Shown here: positions 16,867-24,255 of the stretch, piece by piece
Layout of the letters: every line of letters begins with the position of its first letter
Numbering within the stretch: position 1 is the first letter of the stretch
Source of the DNA: an uncultured Clostridium sp.
Lineage (GTDB): Bacteria; Bacillota; Clostridia; Clostridiales; Clostridiaceae
Assembly (NCBI GenBank): GCA_900547475.1
Contig: URGW01000001.1
Coordinates: forward strand, 163,306 to 227,305
DNA: 64,000 bases
Direction: 5' to 3'
Notes under the pieces: model-generated
Seen by the model: only the letters and a program-made list of their open reading frames with translations
Databases searched by the model: none
What the model was told of the DNA's origin: nothing
Translations under genes and position numbers: made by a program

Positions 16867-16902
16867 AAAAACTGCGCACATTCCCGAATCTGCGCAGTTT
16901 TT
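16867..16902. repeat. 36-bp near-perfect dyad (candidate recombinase core site or operator)
   Basis: Outer arms AAAAACTGCGCA / TGCGCAGTTTTT are perfect (12 bp); the 12-bp centre CATTCCCGAATC is itself dyad except for two pairs, giving 16 of 18 matched. It lies upstream of the recombinase promoter between divergent genes, so it is not at the 3' end of any gene, although arms plus T-run would also fold as a hairpin. Confidence 0.75.
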
Positions 16903-16912
16903 TATAAAACTC

Positions 16913-16941
16913 TTGATTTTAAGCCATTTTACTGATATCAT
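16913..16941 (+). promoter_or_regulatory. Candidate promoter of the tyrosine recombinase
   Basis: TTGATT (16913-16918), 17-bp spacer, TATCAT (16936-16941). The start point would be near 16948, just before two direct CGCAGTTTT repeats. Confidence 0.55.
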
Positions 16942-16962
16942 AAATGTACAAAAATACAAAAC

Positions 16963-16994
16963 ACGCAGTTTTAAAATATAAAATACGCAGTTTT
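16963..16994. repeat. Direct repeats of the dyad arm, ACGCAGTTTT twice
   Basis: ACGCAGTTTT at 16963-16972 and 16985-16994, 22 bp apart (two helical turns). The core CGCAGTTTT also makes up each arm of the 36-bp dyad, so four copies fall in about 130 bp. They lie in the leader of the recombinase, where a bound protein could block transcription. Confidence 0.75.
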
Positions 16995-17036
16995 TATTTA
17001 GGTAAAAATCGATTTATACACGAAAGGAAATTTTAA

Positions 17037-17816
17037 ATGAATTTAAATGATGAAATGATAGATATGATGAAATTCTACGAATTTTATAAGCAAATGAAAG
17101 CATATAAAAAAAATAATGAGTTTACTGAAAAAACTCAAGAAAATCTCATCAAAACAGAGGGAGCAATTTTAAATGATAAAAAATCATATAAAATTGAGGA
17201 AAATATAAAAGAAGAGGGTAAAAAAAAGAATTATAAAGCAACAAGACCATTAGAGGTTGAAGAATATGAAATTATAATCAAGCTATGCAAAGAAGGTTTT
17301 ACTTATTTAGATAAAAACACAGGGAGAGAAAAAAAGTTTAGACCAAATCCATCTTTAGCATTTGCATTAGCACTTCAGGCAACATTGGGATTTAGAGCTT
17401 CAGATATAGTTAATTTGAAGGTTTCAGATTTTAATAGAAGTAAATTTGCTATTAAGGAAATAAAAACAGGCAAATGGCAAAATAGAGATTTAAATGATGC
17501 AATGTATAATAAATTATTGGAATATGCAGTTAATAATAATTTGGATAAAGATGATTTCATTTATCCTAATAAAATAAGAAATATGCAGCAACAATTAAAA
17601 ATAATTACTGACTATTTAGGTTATAAAAATATTGGTACTCATTCATTTAGAAAGCTTTTTGCTCATACACTATATGAAGAATCAGGACATGATATAGAAT
17701 TAGTTAGACATGTATTAAATCACTCCGACATAAAAACAACTATGAGATATTTAGGTGTAAGTATGAAAAAGTTAAAAGAAATGAGTAATAAAATAGATTT
17801 CTCTTATGCCCTATAA
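17037..17816 (+). CDS. Tyrosine recombinase (XerD/integrase family)
   Basis: 259-aa site-specific recombinase with a complete catalytic set: Arg120 in LGFRASDI, Lys143 or 146 in KTGK, His202-x-x-Arg205 in THSFRK, His229 in LNHSD and the nucleophile Tyr238 in TTMRYLG. The N-terminal 65 residues are charged and helical and do not look like the usual SAM-like core-binding domain, so the protein is short for an integrase. AAAGGA precedes the ATG. No excisionase, tRNA gene or phage genes adjoin it, so a resolvase or inversion role, or plasmid descent with the coiled-coil partner, is as likely as integration. Regulated probably through the repeats upstream. Confidence 0.88.
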   Translation: MNLNDEMIDMMKFYEFYKQMKAYKKNNEFTEKTQENLIKTEGAILNDKKSYKIEENIKEEGKKKNYKATRPLEVEEYEIIIKLCKEGFTYLDKNTGREKKFRPNPSLAFALALQATLGFRASDIVNLKVSDFNRSKFAIKEIKTGKWQNRDLNDAMYNKLLEYAVNNNLDKDDFIYPNKIRNMQQQLKIITDYLGYKNIGTHSFRKLFAHTLYEESGHDIELVRHVLNHSDIKTTMRYLGVSMKKLKEMSNKIDFSYAL

Positions 17817-17851
17817 AACAAAGGGGGCAAATTTATAATTATAGGACAATG

Positions 17852-17886
17852 GTAGGTAGATTTGTTTTTTCCACAAATCTACCTAC
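17852..17886. repeat. 14-bp perfect inverted repeat downstream of the recombinase
   Basis: Arms GTAGGTAGATTTGT / ACAAATCTACCTAC with loop TTTTTCC, 36 bp past the recombinase stop and 20 bp before the end of the converging gene. There is no T-run after either arm, so it is a poor intrinsic terminator; it could be a 3'-end RNA hairpin or a recombination site. Confidence 0.6.
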
Positions 17887-17906
17887 TCTCTTCCATTAAC
17901 CGCTAA

Positions 17907-18308
17907 TTAATTTTCTTGACATTTAGTATCTTTTATTACTTTAGACATAGAAAAAGCTAAATCATTTCCTTTTATATTGTCTCTAATAAATAAAAAGTTC
18001 TTTCTATCAGTATTTATTTCTATTAGTTCTTCATTTTTATCAGATCTTACCGAGAACTCTTTTAAATCATCCAACAATATCTTTTCAACATTTCTTGTTT
18101 CTTCAGAATATCCAATACTTGCATGTCCTTTATATTCTAAATAAAGAATATCTTTAGTTAATATTAAGTACACTGTATCTGCAACATCTCCCCCTGCAGC
18201 AGTCAAAAGATTACCTACAAAATTAGTAACAACATCTTTTTTAGTTGCTATTTTTTTAACTATTATTTTCATTAAAATATCTTCATCTTTTAAATTTAAT
18301 TTAAACAT
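17907..18308 (-). CDS. Orphan 133-aa protein, possibly PH-like
   Basis: Not recognised. No signal peptide or membrane segment. A core of short beta strands ending in a helix (TVYLILTKDILYLEYKG, KILLDDLKEFSVRS, KNFLFIRDN, then LAFSMSKVI) resembles the strand-rich bacterial PH-like domains, but that is a guess from pattern only. AGGGGTGG precedes the ATG. It lies 21 bases after the DUF6062-like gene on the same strand, so the two form an operon. Confidence 0.65.
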   Translation of the reverse strand: MFKLNLKDEDILMKIIVKKIATKKDVVTNFVGNLLTAAGGDVADTVYLILTKDILYLEYKGHASIGYSEETRNVEKILLDDLKEFSVRSDKNEELIEINTDRKNFLFIRDNIKGNDLAFSMSKVIKDTKCQEN

Positions 18309-18329
18309 ATAACCACCCCTAAAACGTAT

Positions 18330-19031
18330 TTAAATATTACCTTTTCTTAATATTTCCCTTGCCCTATATATAGAATCTTTAGAGTTATACCAAGGTTCAT
18401 CACTATATCTATAATCAAATTTATTAATAAACCACTCTAAATCATTTTCTAGTTCTTTACAATACTTCATTTGAACATTTGTTATTTCCTCTTTAAATAT
18501 TTGAAATTCTTTTTTACTAAACTTATTCTTAGCTTCATTGATAAGAAGTCTATTATGCTTAAAACAAAAATATTCTTGCTTTCTAAAGTTTTCTCTAAAA
18601 GACTCTTTATTTTTCCATAAATCTAATGTAATAGAAATATCACTATTGACAGCCTTAATATTTACTTTTTCACAAACAAAACACTTCTTATCATGTGACT
18701 TCTTCATAAAAAACTTCGAAGTTTTATTTTCAACTTGACTATTTTCCATTTTTCTAATTTCTAATGCAATAAGCTTCTTTAACATTATTGCCATACCTAA
18801 TTTATCTCTCACATCCTCCATTTTGCTCATATGATAATCACAAAATGTATACTCATCACCGAATTTAGGAAAAAAATCTAAATCCATAACTAAATCTGTA
18901 GATATAGAGTTTAATATTTGATTTTCAAATTCCTCTATAGATCTACATAGTGCACACTTTTCTTTTTTCTCAAAGCTTTCATAAATTCTAATATGTTCAA
19001 CACTAAGCCTCTCCACTTCCTCATTTCCCAT
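18330..19031 (-). CDS. DUF6062-like protein with two zinc-type Cys/His clusters
   Basis: 233 aa starting at the ATG at 19031, which has GGAGGG five bases upstream; the longer frame from 19118 lacks a site. Two half-repeats are visible: CALCRSIEEFENQIL followed by FCDYHMSKM, and CFVCEKVNIKA followed by FCFKHNRLL. Each is C-x2-C, about 40 residues, then C-x2-H, as in the DUF6062 family, whose function is unknown; zinc binding is a fair inference. The rest is helical. No membrane segment. It leads a two-gene unit with the PH-like orphan. Confidence 0.7.
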   Translation of the reverse strand: MGNEEVERLSVEHIRIYESFEKKEKCALCRSIEEFENQILNSISTDLVMDLDFFPKFGDEYTFCDYHMSKMEDVRDKLGMAIMLKKLIALEIRKMENSQVENKTSKFFMKKSHDKKCFVCEKVNIKAVNSDISITLDLWKNKESFRENFRKQEYFCFKHNRLLINEAKNKFSKKEFQIFKEEITNVQMKYCKELENDLEWFINKFDYRYSDEPWYNSKDSIYRAREILRKGNI

Positions 19032-19118
19032 AATACCCTCCACCTTATAATTCTTTTTTATTTCTATTTTAATTATATCACATAAATAAACTTTGTTCCT
19101 TTTTACAATTATAAACAA

Positions 19119-19157
19119 AACTGGATTATATCTAAGTTTATAAGATATAATCCAGTT
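19119..19157 (-). terminator. Old terminator behind the guanine deaminase remnant
   Basis: Perfect 15-bp arms AACTGGATTATATCT / AGATATAATCCAGTT, 9-nt loop, 10 bases after the remnant's stop. Retained although the gene in front is broken. Confidence 0.75.
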
Positions 19158-19166
19158 ATATCAATT

Positions 19167-19893
19167 CTAAAAAATAGGTTGATTAATAAGATTTCCTGAA
19201 ACATATCTTTCGATAATATTATTAGAGTTTCCTATATATAAGAACTTTTGCAATCTCTCTTCTATCGAAAGATTATTTTCAATAATTAAGTCACTATCAT
19301 CTATGATTAATGCATCGAACTCATAACCCTCTTCAAAGCTACCAACCTTACCAAAGAATTTTCCTCCACCTTTAGTTGCTAAATAAAATAACTCTGCTGT
19401 TGTAAGTTTTTCTTCAACTTTATTACTATTAAGCCAGCTTAAATTTGATACTTGAGCTGAAGAAGTTATAACTTCGGCTATTGATAAAGTATGTCCACCT
19501 GATATATCTGAAGCCAATCCAACATTAACTTAATAAATTTGCTTTATCATATACTTCAGTATAATTTCTACATTCAGGATGTAGCTTTTTAACTAATTCT
19601 ATTTCACCTGAATTTTCGCAAAGGTGAGATTGTATTGGTATATCATATTTTTCTGCTATTTCCCCTAAACTTTTTAGTAATTCAAAACTACAGGTTGGAA
19701 CAAATCTTGGAGTTATTATTGGTTTTACTAATTTATATTTATCCTTATACTCTTTTATTAATTCCATAGTTTCTGAAATTGATTTATTAGTATCCCCTAT
19801 TAATATCCCTGCAGATTCTATATCCATATTAACTTTTCCAATATAAGCTCCTAGTCCAGACTTATTAAATAAATCTAAATTTACTTGCTGCAC
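19167..19893 (-). pseudogene. guaD: Guanine deaminase remnant (missing N-terminus, internal deletion and frameshift)
   Basis: Two reading-frame pieces of an amidohydrolase of the guanine deaminase/chlorohydrolase type. The upstream piece (19893-19525) begins at family position about 130 (KSGLGAYIGKVNMD) and includes KPIITPRFVPTC and the metal-ligand region PIQSHLCEN, then EVYDKANLL. The downstream piece (19517-19167) begins VNVGLASDISGGHT and runs to the normal C-terminus (AELFYLATKGGG, KVGSFEEGYEFDAL). The junction near 19520 joins LL directly to VNVGLAS in another frame, so about 55-60 codons with the conserved His-Cys metal site are gone. It cannot be active. The gene once cleared guanine to xanthine, next to a xanthine dehydrogenase, a purine-catabolic pair. 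Confidence 0.88.
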
Positions 19894-20601
19894 TCATTGC
19901 AATAGAATGTCCATGAGAAGCATAAGCTCCATTATTAACTATGTTTTTCATATAAATCCCTAATAATTTACCTTCTCTTGAAACTGCACTTTTAATATTA
20001 AACTTCATAGCATGTCTAGTCCTTGTATTAATAAATACTTCTTCTCTGCTTAAGGAAAATCTAACTGGTCTTCCATTAACCGCTAAAGTCATAGCAGCTG
20101 TTAATGGTTCTATTATCACATCTTGTTTATTTCCAAAACCACCACCAATATATGGCTTAATAACTCTAATACGTCCCCATGGTATATTTAACGCCTGCCC
20201 TACTATTCTTCTAACTATATGAGGTATTTGAGTTGATGTAACTATAACTATTCTATTATCACTATCAACATAAGAATATGCTGTTTGATTTTCAAGTTGA
20301 CAATGTTGAACTATGCTAGTTTCATATTCGCCTTCAAATATGAAATCTGCATTTTTAAATTCACTTTCAATATCTCCTATATTTATAACAGAAGAGGCAA
20401 TTATATTATTCTTTCTGTCTTCATGAATTTTAGGAGCATACTCTTTAGATGATTCTTCTGCATCAAATACAGATGGTAAAACTTCATAATCAACCTTTAT
20501 TAATTTTAATGCCTTTTCAGCTATTATTTCATCTTTAGCTACTACTGCTGCAATTGCATCTCCAACTAGTCTTGCTTTATCTGTCAATATTAACCTATCC
20601 T
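19865..20601 (-). pseudogene. Xanthine dehydrogenase molybdenum-subunit remnant
   Basis: About 245 codons from the N-terminal third of a molybdopterin-binding hydroxylase subunit. Matching features: LTDKARLVGDAIAAVVA, the substrate-channel region QNQTAYSY-type (LENQTAYSY), YIGGGFGNKQD, RHAMKFNIKSAVSREG and NGAYASHGHSIAMS. The first 80 or so family residues are missing (a stop precedes DRLILTDK) and the frame ends at SKFRFI-stop, where roughly 500 further residues should follow. The end overlaps the guanine deaminase remnant in another frame, so a deletion fused the two genes. Not functional. Confidence 0.88.
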
Positions 20602-20647
20602 CTACATCCCTATGACTAGGATTTTATATTCTTCTTATCTATAAAAA

Positions 20648-20703
20648 AAATGAAAGTATTTCTTATTTACCAAGGTCTGGCACTTATAAAAATACTTTCA
20701 TTT
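20648..20703 (-). terminator. Terminator of nfo
   Basis: Perfect 14-bp arms AAATGAAAGTATTT / AAATACTTTCATTT with a 28-nt loop that contains a CCAAGG/CTGG segment. It isolates nfo from the degraded genes. Confidence 0.75.
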
Positions 20704-20711
20704 ATCTTATT

Positions 20712-21542
20712 TTACTTATATTGTCCTTTTAATAACTCTATTTCATTTTTATATCCATCTAATTCATTAGGAGTTTCTAAGAAAAATGGTAAATGTCTAA
20801 GCTTTGGATGATTAATTATTCTACTTATTCCTTCAAGACCTAAACTTCCTTCACCAATTTTTTCATGTCTATCCTTATGACTCTTAAAAGGATTTTTACT
20901 ATCATTTAAATGTATAGCCTTTAATCTATCTAATCCTATTATTCTATCAAACTCTTCTAAAACATTATCTAAATCATTTACTATATCATATCCAGCATCA
21001 TAAACATGACATGTATCCAAACATACACCTAAATGATCCTTTAACTCTACTCTTTCAATAATTTGTGCTATTTCTTCAAAGCTTCTTCCTATTTCTGTAC
21101 CTTTCCCAGCCATTGTTTCAAGTAAAACAGTAGTTGTTTGCTCAGGTTTTAATACTGTATTTAACATTTCTACAATATAATCTATTCCAACCTCAACACC
21201 TTGTTTAACATGACTACCTGGATGAAAATTATATAAGTTATTAGGTAAGTATTCCATTCTAACTAAATCATCTGCCATCATTTCAGTAGCAAATTTCCTT
21301 GTATTTTCATCTGCAGAGCATCCATTTAAAGTATATGGAGCATGTGCTAATATTTTTGCAAAATTATTTTCTTTCATTATTTCTAAAAGACCGTTAATAT
21401 CTTTTTCATCTATATCTTTAGCTTTTCCACCTCTAGGATTACGAGTAAAAAATTGAAAAGTATTAGCTCCAATAGATAAAGCTTCCTTTCCCATATTTTT
21501 AAATCCTTTTGTAGTAGATAGGTGACATCCTATGTTTAACAT
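20712..21542 (-). CDS. nfo: Deoxyribonuclease IV (AP endonuclease)
   Basis: Zinc-dependent endonuclease that nicks DNA at abasic sites in base-excision repair; in spore formers it repairs spore DNA at germination. The family landmarks are all present: NIGCHLSTTKGF at the start, FTRNPRGGKAK, LAHAPYTLNGCS, NFHPGSHVKQG, VLLETMAGKGTEIG, VCLDTCHVYDAGYD, IHLNDSKNPFKSHKDRHEKIGEGSLG, and FFLETPNE. The 276-aa length is normal. Start is the ATG at 21542 with GGAGG seven bases upstream, not the TTG two codons earlier. Stands alone. Confidence 0.97.
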   Translation of the reverse strand: MLNIGCHLSTTKGFKNMGKEALSIGANTFQFFTRNPRGGKAKDIDEKDINGLLEIMKENNFAKILAHAPYTLNGCSADENTRKFATEMMADDLVRMEYLPNNLYNFHPGSHVKQGVEVGIDYIVEMLNTVLKPEQTTTVLLETMAGKGTEIGRSFEEIAQIIERVELKDHLGVCLDTCHVYDAGYDIVNDLDNVLEEFDRIIGLDRLKAIHLNDSKNPFKSHKDRHEKIGEGSLGLEGISRIINHPKLRHLPFFLETPNELDGYKNEIELLKGQYK

Positions 21543-21707
21543 CTGCAAACCTCCAATATTATATATTTATACTAAATGAAATTTTATATCTTTAATTTAG
21601 TAAATTAAGCTTACAGCTACTAATTTATATGAGTAGCATATTTCCGTAATCTAACTATACTACAATATCGGAATGCTATCAATAGATAATAATTATTATT
21701 AAATAAT

Positions 21708-21980
21708 TTATTCCTCTTTAACTTCTTCATTTATTATTGTTATAATAAATTCTTCTATTGAATTATATCCATAATCATAAGCTAAATTCCTTAGCATGTA
21801 TTTTTCATCTTCATCTATTTCTAATAATATTTCTGTTTTATATTGATCATATATTTTTTCTTTTATTCTTTTTTCAATTTTATTTTTCTCTTTAATATCA
21901 TAATAAAATCCGTAAATTATTATAAAGCTATAAAAAACAATAAATAACTTATGTAATATACTAACATTTATAAAGTCCAT
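21708..21980 (-). CDS. Small membrane-tethered ribbon-helix-helix-like protein
   Basis: 90 aa. Residues about 8-27 form one membrane segment (LHKLFIVFYSFIIIYGFYY). A charged linker (DIKEKNKIEKRIKEKIYDQ) follows, then residues about 47-86 (KTEILLEIDEDEKYMLRNLA, then NSIEEFIITIINEEV) with the strand-helix-turn-helix pattern of ribbon-helix-helix proteins. The linker and order suggest a DNA-binding or dimerisation unit held at the membrane. It starts five bases after the stop of the other small RHH-like gene, with GAGGAAT as ribosome site, so they are translationally coupled. No known family was recognised. Confidence 0.6.
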   Translation of the reverse strand: MDFINVSILHKLFIVFYSFIIIYGFYYDIKEKNKIEKRIKEKIYDQYKTEILLEIDEDEKYMLRNLAYDYGYNSIEEFIITIINEEVKEE

Positions 21981-21985
21981 ATTTC

Positions 21986-22138
21986 TTATTCCTCATAATT
22001 TTCAATCCAAGGATTATATATACATATCTGTTTTATATATTCAGTTATGCTTTTATTATCTTTTATAGCTTTATCTCTTATCTTTATCTCATCATTTCTT
22101 GATAATTTTAAAATTATAGTCTCTTTTCTATTCCCCAC
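21986..22138 (-). CDS. Small ribbon-helix-helix-like protein (50 aa)
   Basis: The GTG at 22138 follows AAGGGGTGG at ideal spacing; the longer frame starting at 22222 has no such site. The product, GNRKETIILKLSRNDEIKIR then NKSITEYIKQICIYNPW, reads as one basic beta strand and two helices, the Arc/CopG/MobC type fold of about 45 residues. It probably binds DNA as a dimer and may control its own two-gene unit. A perfect 16-bp inverted repeat stands upstream. Function unknown; antitoxin-like regulators share this size, but the partner gene is not a recognisable toxin. Confidence 0.6.
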   Translation of the reverse strand: MGNRKETIILKLSRNDEIKIRDKAIKDNKSITEYIKQICIYNPWIENYEE

Positions 22139-22228
22139 AAATATCCACCCCTTTAATGAGATTCTAATTTTATAATTTAATATAATATATTTTATTATGT
22201 ATACTAATAAAATATTACACAAATAATT

Positions 22229-22268
22229 TGATGTATTATATCATAGTAAATAATGATATAATACATCA
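22229..22268. repeat. 16-bp perfect inverted repeat between ABC-F and RHH-like genes
   Basis: Arms TGATGTATTATATCAT / ATGATATAATACATCA with an 8-nt loop. It follows the ABC-F stop by 19 bp, so it may end that transcript, but the T-run is poor. A likely promoter for the RHH-like pair (TTGTGT, 17 bp, CATAAT) starts right after it, so it could also be their operator. Confidence 0.65.
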
Positions 22269-22286
22269 AGTTGTAATTATATTTAA

Positions 22287-23921
22287 TTATAATAATCTCA
22301 ATTCCCTTAGAAGTTCACAATACTGTTTTTCATATTCTAATTTTTTATCATCATTACATTCAATTGAAATTAGTGAAATAACTTCTGAAAGCCTATTTTG
22401 TAAAACTATCTTTTTTTCATGATTGCTTCTTTCTTCTTTGCTACTTTTAGGTTCTTCAATCCTCTTGATCCATTGATCATACTCATAAGGATAGTATTTT
22501 AATGTGTTATCTTCAAAACATAATATTTCATTACATACATTAGCAATAAATCTTCTATCATGAGATACAATAATCATAGTCTTATTGCTATTTTTTAAAG
22601 CTTCTTCTAATGCTTCCATTGACTGAATATCAAGATAATTAGTAGGCTCATCTAAAATCAACAAATTATTATCACTTAAAAGTATCTTACAAAGAGCTAC
22701 TCTTACTTTTTCTCCTCCGCTTAAAACAGAAACTCTCTTATATACATCACTTTCTCTAAATAGAAATCTACTCAAAACTATCCTTATAAAAGTTTCATTT
22801 TCAGAACTACTTTCTAAAATATTATCTAAAATACTTTTATCTTCATTTAAAATCATTAAATCTTGTTGAAAATATCCTATCTTAACTCTATTAGCTATCT
22901 TTATACTTTCATTCTTATCTATTATTGATTTTAATAAAGTAGTTTTTCCACACCCATTTTCTCCAATTAAAGCTACTCTTATATTTTTCTTAAGCTTAAA
23001 ACTAGCATTTTTTAAAATTATCTTATTATTGAATGAAATATTAATATCTTTTATTTCAATAGGATAATTTGAATAAAATTCATTTCCTTCTGAAATATCA
23101 ATTTTTATAACTGCTTTTTCTTTAGGTTTTTCTTTTTCTTCCAATTTTTCAATTCTTGTTTTTATAGCTTTTATTGAGTTATCCATATTCTTTTTAGCAC
23201 TCTGATTTCCCATTTTATGAAGCCTAGCTTCAGAGTTACCAAATCTCTTAGGTGTCTTTTTCATTCCCTCCCTCAAAGATGTTTTTTTTACTATAGCTTC
23301 CTCTAATCTTCTTTTCTGCTTTATATATTGATTATATTCAAAATTTTCTCTATCAACCCTCTCTTCTTTTTGTTTAATATAACTACTATAATTACCATTA
23401 AATATAGTAACTTTAGATTTATCTATCTCAATTATTTTATTACAAATATTATCTAAAAAACCTCTATCATGAGAAACTAATAATATTGCTCCATTAAATC
23501 TTATAAATTTCTCTTCTATATATTTAATAGATTGAACATCAAGATTAGAGGTTGGCTCATCAGCAATAATAATTCTACTACTATTATTTAATGCCTTTGC
23601 AACTCTAGCTTTAACCTTTTCTCCACCACTAAAAAAACTCTTATATTCATTTGGTAAATTTAATTCTTTTGATATTTTACTCTCTTCAATATGAACCTCT
23701 TCATCTAATTGATTAATATATGAATAATTAGCATCTAGAAAAACATTACCTTTATCATAACTTTCTTTACCACAAATTATATTTAACAATGTAGTTTTTC
23801 CAGAACCATTTATCCCCACAAGTCCTATTTTATCTCCATCAGATATTTCTAATTTATCAATATCTAAAATTAATCTATCTCCATAATACTTTTTTAATTT
23901 ATTTATTTTAATTAATTGCAT
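22287..23921 (-). CDS. ABC-F ribosome-protection ATPase (Vga/Lsa/CplR-type)
   Basis: Soluble twin-ATPase of the antibiotic-resistance ABC-F type, which displaces drugs from the ribosomal peptidyl-transferase region. Two cassettes: Walker A GINGSGKT at residues 36-43 and GENGCGKT near 320; signatures FFSGGEKVKAR and LSGGEKVRVAL; Walker B with ADEPTSNLD and LDEPTNYLD. The interdomain linker (about 190-270) is long, basic and helical (KKTSLREGMKKTPKRFGNSEAR), as in Vga/Lsa/VmlR-type members rather than housekeeping EttA/Uup. 544 aa with no membrane segments. Start ATG after GGAGGG. The long upstream leader suggests drug-induced attenuation. Substrate spectrum cannot be read from sequence. Confidence 0.85.
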   Translation of the reverse strand: MQLIKINKLKKYYGDRLILDIDKLEISDGDKIGLVGINGSGKTTLLNIICGKESYDKGNVFLDANYSYINQLDEEVHIEESKISKELNLPNEYKSFFSGGEKVKARVAKALNNSSRIIIADEPTSNLDVQSIKYIEEKFIRFNGAILLVSHDRGFLDNICNKIIEIDKSKVTIFNGNYSSYIKQKEERVDRENFEYNQYIKQKRRLEEAIVKKTSLREGMKKTPKRFGNSEARLHKMGNQSAKKNMDNSIKAIKTRIEKLEEKEKPKEKAVIKIDISEGNEFYSNYPIEIKDINISFNNKIILKNASFKLKKNIRVALIGENGCGKTTLLKSIIDKNESIKIANRVKIGYFQQDLMILNEDKSILDNILESSSENETFIRIVLSRFLFRESDVYKRVSVLSGGEKVRVALCKILLSDNNLLILDEPTNYLDIQSMEALEEALKNSNKTMIIVSHDRRFIANVCNEILCFEDNTLKYYPYEYDQWIKRIEEPKSSKEERSNHEKKIVLQNRLSEVISLISIECNDDKKLEYEKQYCELLRELRLL

Positions 23922-24255
23922 AAAAAATCCCTCCTGTTACTAGAGAGATAATTACGAACCAAAACTATATTTTCATTATTAAAATCGATTTTTAATCCAT
24001 CATTAATAAACCTATAATAATATAGACTTATTTTATTTAATAATTCAGTTAAGTTATAGTATCACTTAGTAATCACTCTCTAAAACTTACACAACACAAA
24101 TAAACCTTTTTAAGGTTAAATTTTTTATTTGGTTGTTTTAATTTTTAAAGATGATTACATTCTCATTTCTACTATACCTTTCCCTTTCTTAAAATTTATT
24201 ACATTTTTTATTATATTATTTTTTTATACTAATGTACATATTTTTTTATAAATTT
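23922..24255 (-). promoter_or_regulatory. Leader of the ABC-F gene with possible attenuator
   Basis: About 330 bp with no gene, much longer than other spacers here. On the minus strand it holds a three-codon uORF (ATG AGA ATG TAA, 24166-24155), a small hairpin AACCTT/AAGGTT (24103-24117) followed by a T-rich run, and a long-range pairing: TAGAGAG...ATTAC at 23941-23955 with GTAAT...CTCTCTA at 24069-24082, ending beside the ribosome site. Such layouts control many ribosome-protection genes by ribosome stalling. The far end (24200-24255) is only the tail of the transpeptidase region. Confidence 0.4.

Noticed and set aside
16867..16902. Simple intrinsic terminator
   Set aside because: Stem and T-run would fit, but it lies in a divergent gap upstream of the recombinase promoter, where no gene ends; its arm sequence recurs in direct repeats nearby.
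17037..17816. Integrase of a prophage or ICE
   Set aside because: No excisionase, tRNA gene, phage structural genes or conjugation genes flank it, so a complete mobile element cannot be claimed.
19031..19118. Longer N-terminus for the DUF6062-like protein
   Set aside because: The extra 29 residues have no ribosome site and are unlike the family; GGAGGG stands before the ATG at 19031.
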